Under the pieces are notes generated by a model, which ran no database searches, was not told where the DNA came from, and was given only the letters and a program-made list of their open reading frames with translations. DNA of 5,387 bases, from positions 1 through 5,387 of the forward strand of contig WVZU01000278.1 in assembly GCA_011772275.1 (NCBI GenBank), given 5' to 3'. The DNA is from Planctomycetales bacterium (GTDB taxonomy: Bacteria > Planctomycetota > Planctomycetia > Pirellulales > UBA7805). The translations under genes were made by a program, and so were the position numbers. Shown piece by piece: positions 1-5,387 of the stretch (position 1 is the first letter of the stretch; each line of letters begins with the position of its first letter).

Positions 1-2
1 AG

Positions 3-1553
3 CAAGGGGAAGGTAGCCTCGGGACGAGCGCCGAATTTCGGTACATGCTGACGAAGTTAGGTGTCAGCGACAAGACGCGCCTGTATGCCTACTTCTCCGA
101 CCCGTTCGTGCGGAGGCTGGTGGGACCGGAGGTGAAAATTGGACAAAGACGGCGGGTGATGGCCAAGGCGAAGATGGAAGCCCTGACGGCCCGCGCCATG
201 CTGGCTCGCTTGGACGGTCATGCCCAGCCGGACTCGCTGCCAGATCTGGTCCGCAGCGAACATCTGCCGGAGGGCTGGCAGAGCGAAGACATGGCGCTGG
301 ACGCCACGGGGCTGGTCCGCAGCGAGCGGTACGGCCCCCTGCCGCGGATGCGGACGCTGCCCGACGTTCCCCTGGAAAAGGTGACGCCGGAGGAAGCCGA
401 AGCCTACCGCCGCTATGTGGAAAACTATTCCAGATATTGGCGGCGGTTTTTCGATCCGATCGCGATTCGTCTGGATGAAATCGGCACCGACCAGTTGGAG
501 CTGTCGACGTTCATCCTGCCGCTGGTCGATAATTCGATCTACAACGGACTCCGAGAAGTATTGGCTCATCAAGATGACAACACGACCCTTTCGGTTCCGG
601 TCGTCCAGCCCACACCTGTCTTGCAGTTTTCGGTGAATGTAAAGGATGCGATATGGCAGCAGGTCGCTGCGGGGTTTTCGGAATTGTTCACCCGTTACTC
701 CGGGGCCAGTCCGGCGATGGTGGATGATTTTGGTCCTGGCGTCCACGTGGCGATCTTCGATTCCGACCCCATCCTGGCGATGGGAAGTGGAGACATCTTT
801 GGTGCCTTTGGTGGTGAAATCATGCAGGGTGCTGACAACGAGATGCTGATGATCCCGGTTGTCCTTTCCCTGTTGACCCGGCCCTGCAGCATCCTGGTCG
901 AAACGAAATCGCCTCAAAAAACGTCGCAGTACCTGCGTCAAGCCGCCTTGGCTGGAATCGCTAGAGAACGCTCGCGTCGAAGTGACTTCGGCGTTTCCTT
1001 CTATCAGGTGGGCGATCGAGACGAATGGGTGTGGGCCCTAAATGTGGCGGGGGTGGTCAAGTTGCGGTACGGCGTGGAAGTCGCGGGAAAGTACCTGGTG
1101 ATTCGCAACATCCCCTGGTCCCGTGAGGATCGCATCATCAGTGTGGCCCCCGTCGAACTGAATGCGGCCGTGCTGCAGGTGAATCCGTCCGCCTGCCAGC
1201 AACAACTGCCGGGGCTGTTCGCCGCGGCCTCCGATGCGAACCGTCGAGCCGTGATGGGGGGACTGGGGCGGCTGTATCCCTTCATGTTGAGCGGGGCGAA
1301 GAGCGTCCCTGATGCTCAGGCCGAACACCTGAGACTGTATGGATTTTATCCCCGCGCATTTCCCGATGATCAGTGGCTGTGGAAAGACCAGCGGATGGTC
1401 AGCGAGGACTACGGCGAACCCCTGCGGCAGCGACAACCGGGCTTCGATCCGCAACAACCGTTTGGGCTGATGAGCCACATTGATTCGCTGCAGCTGAATA
1501 TGCAATTCGAAGAAGACGGACTGCGGAGCACCGTTCGCTGGGGACTGCGTTGA
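3..1553 (+). CDS. C-terminal part of a large planctomycete-type hypothetical protein (5' end outside window)
   Basis: The reading frame is open from the first complete codon at position 3, with no stop before the first Met at 45. The residues ahead of that Met (GEGSLGTSAEFRYM) flow into the rest, so this is most likely the tail of a longer protein and the ATG at 45 an internal Met. Numbering from that Met, visible blocks are YFSDPFVRRLVGPE (16-29), a basic helix followed by GHAQPDSLPDLV (58-69) that faintly recalls the helix-plus-'GxxPdSL' pattern of pseudopilin-like segments, an aromatic block YRRYVENYSRYWRRFFDPIA (121-140), and a closing stretch with the FEEDGLRSTVRWGLR ending. From memory, the same blocks occur in very large uncharacterised planctomycete proteins. 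No catalytic motif or membrane segment is evident in the visible part. Function is unknown. The C-terminus is intact, and no frameshift is seen across the 516 visible codons. Confidence 0.85.
   Translation, partial: QGEGSLGTSAEFRYMLTKLGVSDKTRLYAYFSDPFVRRLVGPEVKIGQRRRVMAKAKMEALTARAMLARLDGHAQPDSLPDLVRSEHLPEGWQSEDMALDATGLVRSERYGPLPRMRTLPDVPLEKVTPEEAEAYRRYVENYSRYWRRFFDPIAIRLDEIGTDQLELSTFILPLVDNSIYNGLREVLAHQDDNTTLSVPVVQPTPVLQFSVNVKDAIWQQVAAGFSELFTRYSGASPAMVDDFGPGVHVAIFDSDPILAMGSGDIFGAFGGEIMQGADNEMLMIPVVLSLLTRPCSILVETKSPQKTSQYLRQAALAGIARERSRRSDFGVSFYQVGDRDEWVWALNVAGVVKLRYGVEVAGKYLVIRNIPWSREDRIISVAPVELNAAVLQVNPSACQQQLPGLFAAASDANRRAVMGGLGRLYPFMLSGAKSVPDAQAEHLRLYGFYPRAFPDDQWLWKDQRMVSEDYGEPLRQRQPGFDPQQPFGLMSHIDSLQLNMQFEEDGLRSTVRWGLR
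246..325 (+). repeat. Exact 14-bp direct repeat inside the hypothetical gene
   Basis: CTGGTCCGCAGCGA occurs at 246-259 and again at 312-325, exactly 66 bp (22 codons) apart and in the same frame. Both copies encode Leu-Val-Arg-Ser-Glu, each followed shortly by Leu-Pro (EHLPEGW and ERYGPLP). It could be the trace of an internal duplication in the spacer between the basic helix and the aromatic block. Chance is possible but not likely for 14 identical bases in frame. Confidence 0.6.
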
Positions 1554-1567
1554 ACGCCTCACACGTA

Positions 1568-1640
1568 GGGTGGGACCAACGTAATCTCGGCACGCCGCGA
1601 GGCGTGGGGCGGCGGTCGCCGCGGCGACCTGCTCCCACCC
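1568..1640. repeat. Structured inverted-repeat element with two nested hairpins
   Basis: An outer perfect 8-bp inverted repeat, GGGTGGGA (1568-1575) and TCCCACCC (1633-1640), encloses two further perfect hairpins. The first is CACGCC-GCGA-GGCGTG at 1591-1606, with a GNRA-type tetraloop. The second pairs GGTCGC with GCGACC around CGCG at 1614-1629. Together they would fold into a three-way-junction RNA or a branched cruciform. It lies 15 bp after the stop of the hypothetical gene, so it may act as a 3' end or processing signal, but no T-run follows as in a classic intrinsic terminator. It could equally be a dispersed palindromic repeat of the genome. Confidence 0.6.
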
Positions 1641-1696
1641 GGCATCAATATTTCGGGCTCATTGGTCGCCCCGGGTGCTGCGACTGAAATAGCACG

Positions 1697-1703
1697 AAGG
1701 AAA
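1697..1703 (+). promoter_or_regulatory. Probable ribosome-binding site of the sigma-factor remnant
   Basis: AAGGAAA is a good Shine-Dalgarno match. AAGGA ends 7 bases before the CTG at 1709, where homologous planctomycete sigma factors begin their MNLLAQI-like N-terminus. This spacing marks CTG 1709 as the original start position. There is no ATG, GTG or TTG between the upstream in-frame TGA (1685-1687) and that point. Confidence 0.5.
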
Positions 1704-1708
1704 CGTCG

Positions 1709-1933
1709 CTGAACCTGCTTGCGCAAATCCGCCAGTCAGGCGATGCCGAGTCCTCAAATCGGCTGGTCGAGCTGTACGGGCCGGTGATGCGCGGGTGGCT
1801 GCGCTCGTACGGCGTCAGCGGGGCCGATGCGGATGAACTGGTGCAAGGAGTGCTGAGCGTCCTTTTTCAAGAGCTGCCCCAATTTTCAGCATCCTCGTCA
1901 GGATATCGTGGACAGAATATAAAAGAGTGCTGA
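1709..1933 (+). pseudogene. N-terminal remnant of an ECF-type RNA polymerase sigma factor
   Basis: Reading from CTG 1709 gives 74 codons ending at TGA 1931-1933. The first about 58 residues look like region 2 of a planctomycete ECF sigma factor: LLAQIRQSGD, then RLVELYGPVMRGWLRSYGV, then ADADELVQGVLSVLFQELPQF. Intact members run to roughly 170-200 residues and carry a region 4 helix-turn-helix; neither the rest of region 2 nor region 4 is found downstream in any frame I checked. Signs of decay include a CTG in the start position, SSNRLVE where relatives usually have SWNRLVD/E, and VQGV in place of the near-universal VQEV. After the T run at 1883-1886 the frame is probably shifted: dropping one T reads QFQHPRQ, resembling the expected FxHPG sequence, for only a few residues before the match ends. 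An active short peptide with a CTG start is possible but unlikely. An intact copy would bind core RNA polymerase and redirect it to target promoters. Confidence 0.8.
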
Positions 1934-2026
1934 CGCCAGGTCCGTGCTTGTTTTTCAGCTGGTGTTGTCCCAGGCGCAAGGCAGGACAATGGCTCACCCA
2001 TGCCGGCCGCGTAGCGGCGAAAGTTG

Positions 2027-2052
2027 AAGAGCAACCGTAAAGAACAACCGTG
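2027..2052. repeat. Tandem pair of a 13-bp motif; third copy at 2470
   Basis: AAGAGCAACCGTA (2027-2039) is followed directly by AAGAACAACCGTG (2040-2052), differing at two positions. A third copy, AAGAGCAACCGTG, lies at 2470-2482, with 12 bases identical to the first. The copies bracket the 30-bp repeat and the inverted-repeat unit. They may be dispersed-repeat material or footprints of an insertion. Function is unknown. Confidence 0.6.
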
Positions 2053-2090
2053 ACACATCAGCCGATTCCAGCAACTGGTTGTGGTCGCAC

Positions 2091-2190
2091 CCTGTGCCTT
2101 TCTGGTTTCCGCTCAGCAGCCTGGTGCTCTTCTGGCTTCCTGCCAATCGCCCCCTGCTTTTCCGGTTTGCTGCCAATCGCCTTGTGCTTT
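2091..2190. repeat. 30-bp tandem repeat, about 3.3 copies
   Basis: Aligned at a 30-bp period, the units start at 2091, 2121, 2151 and 2181 (partial). The best-kept portion is TGCCAATCGC at 2141-2150 and 2171-2180, preceded by a TGCTNTTCYGGYTT-like stretch in each unit; the first unit has diverged at its 3' end (GCTCAGCAGC). Since 30 is a multiple of three, some frames give 10-residue repeats, for example GDWQ-containing repeats on the minus strand, but none has a credible start or context. I treat it as a noncoding minisatellite. Confidence 0.7.
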
Positions 2191-2221
2191 AGCACGGGGT
2201 TGAGATCGCGTAAAATATGGC

Positions 2222-2363
2222 TCGAGCCCCGTTAACGGGGTTTCCCTTTGTCTGGCTTTAGCCTGGGATAACTTGCGGCGGAACAATACGAAATCAACCA
2301 GCACCAGGCGTGATCGCCAGGGCGGAAGCCGCAACGATCAGAAGGCCCGTCAACGGGGCTCGA
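2222..2363. repeat. REPIN- or MITE-like unit bounded by an 18-bp inverted repeat
   Basis: TCGAGCCCCGTTAACGGG at 2222-2239 is the reverse complement, with one mismatch, of CCCGTCAACGGGGCTCGA at 2346-2363. The left arm is itself palindromic: CCCCGTTAACGGGG (2227-2240) is a perfect 14-bp palindrome. The interior carries GGC-TTTA-GCC and further GC-rich short pairs. Two inverted palindromic arms about 140 bp apart fit the REPIN architecture (paired REP sequences mobilised in trans by a RAYT transposase) or a small MITE. No transposase lies in the window and no clear target-site duplication is visible, so mobility is inference. Confidence 0.55.
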
Positions 2364-2589
2364 CGGTGGGGTGGTGGGCATCATCACCGCGGCATGAATG
2401 CCGGGGCGCATACCAACCGAGGCCTCTGTCCCTCTCCTGCAATCGGCTAAAGTGTTACGAAAACTCGTTAAGAGCAACCGTGTAAAACCATTGTCGCGAA
2501 CAGCGGGTTCAGACCCTGCCGCCCCTTTTGGTCGTCCTCACATCCCGCGTCGCACCTCGGCGAAGCCATCTCAAGAAAGAGACTGAGCG

Positions 2590-5310
2590 ATGGAGTCACA
2601 GTCGCAACTAATTCAGCCTTGGCACGCACTCGACTTGCCATCACTGCAGCAATCATTGGATGCAAAGACGGGCGGCCTGCAGGGATCGGAAGCAGCTCAG
2701 CGACTGAAAAAGTTCGGTCCGAACATGTTGCCGCATGCTCCGCACCCGGCCTGGTGGCAGATCGCCTTGCGCCAATTCCAAAGTCCGCTGATTTACATCC
2801 TCGCCGTCGCTGCGGTGGTTTCCGTGGCGATTGGCGAGCCAACCGATGCGGGGTTCATTGCAGCGGTTCTTGGCCTGAATGCGTTGATCGGTGGCTACCA
2901 GGAGTGGCGGGCCGAGAAGAGCACGCAAGCCCTACAGCAATTGCTACAGATCCGCGCTGCCGTGATGAGAGACGGTGAGGTAACAGAAATCGATGCCGAA
3001 CGAGTGGTACCGGGTGATACGGTCTGGTTGGAGTCGGGAAACCGCGTGCCGGCAGACGTGCGGCTTCTTTCAGCTCATGGGCTGGAAATTGACGAGTCGC
3101 TCTTGACGGGCGAATCGCTGCCGGTTTCCAAGGACCCGGCCTGGACCGGGACGGAGCCGACAGCTGTTGGCGATCGTCAGAATATGACCTTTGCCGGCTC
3201 GATCGTCGTCCGCGGACGCGCACAAGGCATGGTTGTGGCAACGGGTTCGGCCACGCATGTAGGCCGACTGGCGTTGGATGTGATCGGCGCACCGGGCGGA
3301 AAGCCACCCCTCCTGGAACGCCTGGAACGTTTCACACACGTCGTTGCAGCGACCGTCCTGATCGCGGCCTGCGTCGTCGCTGTGATCGGCGTTGTGCTTC
3401 ATAACCACAGCGCGCACGACATGTTTCTTTTCGCAGTCGCCTTGGCTGTTTCGGCGATCCCGGAAGGACTGCCCGTCGCCTTGACGGTGGCCCTGGCCAT
3501 TGGAACCGCTCGCATGGCCCGCCGCGGCGTGATCGTTCGCCGGCTGGCCGCTGTGGAGGGCCTGGGAAGCTGTACGTTGATCGCGAGCGACAAGACAGGC
3601 ACGTTGACTTGCAACGAACTGACGGTGCGTGAGATAAGACTTCCGACTGGCGAGCGATTTGACGTTGGTGGCGAGGGTTTTGTGCCGGACGGACAGGTAA
3701 CCCATCACGGCCAAGTGGTCGACACTGGCAGTTATCCGTCGCTGGAAAGACTCGCCAGGGTCGCCGTCCTGTGCAACGAAGCAGACCTGCATCGCCGTGA
3801 TGGCCAGTGGACTTGGCGAGGTGACGCCGTGGATCTCGCTTTGCTTGCCTTGGCTCATAAGCTGGGTTGGAATCGCGAGGCGAGCTTGTCAAGCCACCCG
3901 CAGGTGAACGAACTGCCATTCGAACCCGAGCGGCAGTTTGCGGCAACCTACCATCAGTCCCACGGATCTGCCGACGTGTTTGTGAAAGGTTCGCCGGAAA
4001 GAGTGTTGGCAATGTGTGCTTGGGAAAATGAATCAGACCCAAACCAGGCGGCCGAAAGGGTGGAACAGATGCATCGCCTGGCGGAATCGATGGGTAGGCA
4101 AGGTTACCGAGTGCTGGCCCTGGCCGAAGGGAGACTGCCGGGCACACTCGATCCGGCCCACGCACCTCCGGAACCCTCCCATCTGACCTTTTTGGGATTT
4201 GTGGGAATGATTGATCCCTTGCGGCCAGGGGTGCAAGATGCCGTAAGTGCCTGCCGCCAGGCCGGTGTCGCGGCTTGCATGATCACCGGAGATCATCCGG
4301 TAACGGCGCTCGCCATTTCCCGCCAGCTTGGCCTGGCAAGCGAACCGCATCAAGTCGTCACGGGTAGCGAATTGGCGAAGATGTCAGCAGGCCAGATGGA
4401 GCACGCCGTGAAGACAGCTCGCGTTTTCGCGCGCGTTGCCCCTCATCAGAAATTGGAACTAGTAAATGCTGCTCGTCGAGTCGGGCATTTCGTGGCGGTC
4501 ACTGGCGACGGCGTCAACGACGCGCCCGCTCTGCGGGCAGCCAACATCGGCATGGCGATGGGAAAATCAGGAACAGATGTGGCTCGCGAATCCGCCGAAT
4601 TAGTCATCAGCGATGACAACTTTGCCACCATCGTTGTCGGCATTGAAGAGGGGCGAGTGGCGTATGACAATGTTCGCAAGGTGATCTATCTGCTGATTTC
4701 GACTGGAGCCGCGGAAGTCGTTTTGGTGGGTCTGGCTTTGGCGGCAGGTCTGCCGTTACCCCTGCTGGCGGTCCAATTGCTCTGGTTGAACCTCGTCACC
4801 AACGGCATCCAAGACGTCGCGCTGGCGTTCGAACCCAGCGAAGGCGATGTGCTCGGCCGCGAACCAAGGCCACCCTCAGAACGCATCTTCAATCGCTTGA
4901 TGATCGAACGAACCCTTGTCGCCGCGCTGGTCATGGGGTTCGTCGGCTTCGCCGCTTTCTGGTGGATGCTGAGCGCGGGCTGGACGGAAGCAGCGGCGCG
5001 TAATGCACTGCTGTTGCTGATGGTCTTGTTCGAGAACGTTCACATCGGCAACTGCCGATCGGAAACCAAATCGGCGCTACGATTGTCGCCGTTCCGCAGC
5101 CCCATCCTGCTTTGCGGTGCCTTGATCGCATTGCTGCTGCATCTGGGCACGATGTACGTGCCACTGGGACAGGAGATTCTGCGTATCCAGCCGGTGGACT
5201 TGACCACCTTTGTCTGTTTGTGGGCTTTGGCGTTGAGCGTGTTTGTGGTGATGGAAGTACACAAATGGAGCTGGGACATGCGGACGCGCCGCAGGAAAGC
5301 GTCTTCTTAA
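2590..5310 (+). CDS. P2-type (Ca2+-ATPase-like) cation-transporting ATPase
   Basis: This is a complete 906-residue P-type ATPase, the usual length for bacterial P2A pumps, in the inner membrane. It would couple ATP hydrolysis to cation export. In order: cation-ATPase N-terminal domain (WHALD, 11-15, to about 55), M1-M2 (about 63-103), A domain with TGES (173-176), M3-M4 with PEGLP (291-295), phosphorylation motif DKTGT (Asp334), N domain with LCNEAD and KGSPE (466-470), P domain with TGD (566-568) and TGDGVNDAP (638-646), and M5-M10 (about 697-889). No N-terminal metal-binding domain is present, arguing against P1B heavy-metal pumps. Aligned by eye to SERCA, Glu292, Glu709, Asn734, Thr737 and Glu815 match E309, E771, N796, T799 and E908, but Gly706 replaces N768 and Asn738 replaces D800, so Ca2+ is not a safe substrate call. 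The start is fixed by an in-frame TGA at 2584-2586; AGAAAGAG (2575-2582) is a modest ribosome-binding site. No partner gene is adjacent. Confidence 0.95.
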   Translation: MESQSQLIQPWHALDLPSLQQSLDAKTGGLQGSEAAQRLKKFGPNMLPHAPHPAWWQIALRQFQSPLIYILAVAAVVSVAIGEPTDAGFIAAVLGLNALIGGYQEWRAEKSTQALQQLLQIRAAVMRDGEVTEIDAERVVPGDTVWLESGNRVPADVRLLSAHGLEIDESLLTGESLPVSKDPAWTGTEPTAVGDRQNMTFAGSIVVRGRAQGMVVATGSATHVGRLALDVIGAPGGKPPLLERLERFTHVVAATVLIAACVVAVIGVVLHNHSAHDMFLFAVALAVSAIPEGLPVALTVALAIGTARMARRGVIVRRLAAVEGLGSCTLIASDKTGTLTCNELTVREIRLPTGERFDVGGEGFVPDGQVTHHGQVVDTGSYPSLERLARVAVLCNEADLHRRDGQWTWRGDAVDLALLALAHKLGWNREASLSSHPQVNELPFEPERQFAATYHQSHGSADVFVKGSPERVLAMCAWENESDPNQAAERVEQMHRLAESMGRQGYRVLALAEGRLPGTLDPAHAPPEPSHLTFLGFVGMIDPLRPGVQDAVSACRQAGVAACMITGDHPVTALAISRQLGLASEPHQVVTGSELAKMSAGQMEHAVKTARVFARVAPHQKLELVNAARRVGHFVAVTGDGVNDAPALRAANIGMAMGKSGTDVARESAELVISDDNFATIVVGIEEGRVAYDNVRKVIYLLISTGAAEVVLVGLALAAGLPLPLLAVQLLWLNLVTNGIQDVALAFEPSEGDVLGREPRPPSERIFNRLMIERTLVAALVMGFVGFAAFWWMLSAGWTEAAARNALLLLMVLFENVHIGNCRSETKSALRLSPFRSPILLCGALIALLLHLGTMYVPLGQEILRIQPVDLTTFVCLWALALSVFVVMEVHKWSWDMRTRRRKASS

Positions 5311-5387
5311 CCAAACACTCTTAACCAAACACTCTTAACCGAACACTCTTAACCGACCACTCTTAACCGACCACTCTTAACCGAACA
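5307..5387. repeat. 14-bp minisatellite overlapping the ATPase stop codon, continuing past the window
   Basis: Five full units and an 11-base partial unit follow a strict 14-bp period, starting at 5307, 5321, 5335, 5349, 5363 and 5377. The unit is TTAACCRAMCACTC. Only two positions vary: units 1-2 read CCAAAC, unit 3 CCGAAC, units 4-5 CCGACC, and the partial unit 6 CCGAACA. The ATPase stop TAA (5308-5310) is inside unit 1. Each unit carries the palindrome TTAA, so TAA appears on both strands, and because 14 is not a multiple of three the stops cycle through all frames. There is no GC-rich terminator hairpin in the visible part. Confidence 0.9.

Larger units (their letters stand above)
1934..2589. 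other. Long gene-free, repeat-rich intergenic region
   Basis: No open frame here has recognisable protein character, a plausible ribosome-binding site or a conserved motif. The stretch instead holds short hairpins and repeats. The hairpins include TTGTCC/GGACAA (1965-1970 with 1984-1989), GCCGC-GTA-GCGGC (2006-2018), GTGC-TTTA-GCAC (2184-2195), GGC-TTTA-GCC (2254-2263) and CGGCA-TGAA-TGCCG (2390-2403). The repeats are listed separately. No convincing promoter, riboswitch or tRNA was seen, although the ATPase promoter should lie in the right-hand part. Together with the sigma remnant it reads as a graveyard of decayed and repeated DNA. Confidence 0.65.

Noticed and set aside
57..941. Long minus-strand open frame opposite the hypothetical gene
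   Set aside because: Its translation is rich in Arg, His and Gln with low-complexity character, as expected for the antisense of a GC-rich gene, and it matches no family. The plus strand has clear protein-like conserved blocks.
1994..2334. Minus-strand open frames with a 10-residue GDWQ-like repeat
   Set aside because: The peptide repeat follows directly from the 30-bp DNA repeat. There is no credible start signal, and the two frames disagree on which would be coding.
2455..2486. Possible promoter TTACGA...TGTAAA ahead of the ATPase
   Set aside because: The boxes are weak and about 20 bp apart, outside the normal 16-18 bp spacing, so I cannot support a promoter call.
2398..2586. A 62-codon plus-strand frame ending three bases before the ATPase start and in the same frame, a possible leader peptide
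   Set aside because: It has no purine-rich ribosome-binding site before its ATG, no recognisable motif or hydrophobic leader, and its first codon sits inside a hairpin (2390-2403). The TGA-GCG-ATG junction is more simply the stop that fixes the ATPase start.
3070..4165. Overlapping minus-strand open frames inside the ATPase
   Set aside because: They are antisense shadows of a gene with every P-type ATPase motif intact, and they show no domain signature.
5307..5387. CRISPR array or telomere-like repeat
   Set aside because: Units are contiguous 14-mers with no spacers, so it is not CRISPR. The unit resembles no short G-rich telomere repeat and sits directly on a gene end.

Overview
The window looks like chromosomal DNA from a planctomycete, probably of the Pirellulaceae type. 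Two protein signatures support this. The partial protein at the left edge matches, from memory of the family, a large uncharacterised protein seen essentially only in planctomycetes. The short sigma-factor remnant that follows closely resembles the planctomycete ECF sigma factors that open with an 'LLAQIRQSGD...LYGP...WL' block. This placement is inference from protein resemblance; no search was run.

Layout: (1) Positions 3-1553 carry the C-terminal part of a large hypothetical protein, open at the left window edge. (2) A compact GC-rich inverted-repeat element at 1568-1640 holds two hairpins inside an outer 8-bp stem. (3) Positions 1709-1933 hold the N-terminal stub of an ECF sigma factor, apparently dead: it has a CTG where the start should be, lacks a conserved Glu, is frameshifted in a T run, and has no region 4. 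(4) Positions 1934-2589 have no convincing gene but are rich in repeats: a 13-bp motif in three copies, a 30-bp tandem repeat of about 3.3 copies, and a 142-bp REPIN- or MITE-like unit bounded by an 18-bp inverted repeat. (5) Positions 2590-5310 encode a complete 906-residue P2-type cation-transporting ATPase. (6) A 14-bp minisatellite starts on the ATPase stop codon and runs off the right edge.

Nothing shows that the genes work together. The ATPase stands alone behind about 1 kb of decayed, repeat-laden DNA and has no visible operon partner. The sigma stub looks like a relic. The points most worth a second look are the ATPase's altered ion-binding residues (SERCA N768 to Gly and D800 to Asn, with the M4, M5 and M8 glutamates kept), the minisatellite fused to its stop codon, and the layered repeat block in the intergenic region. 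I did not find a convincing new multi-gene system here.
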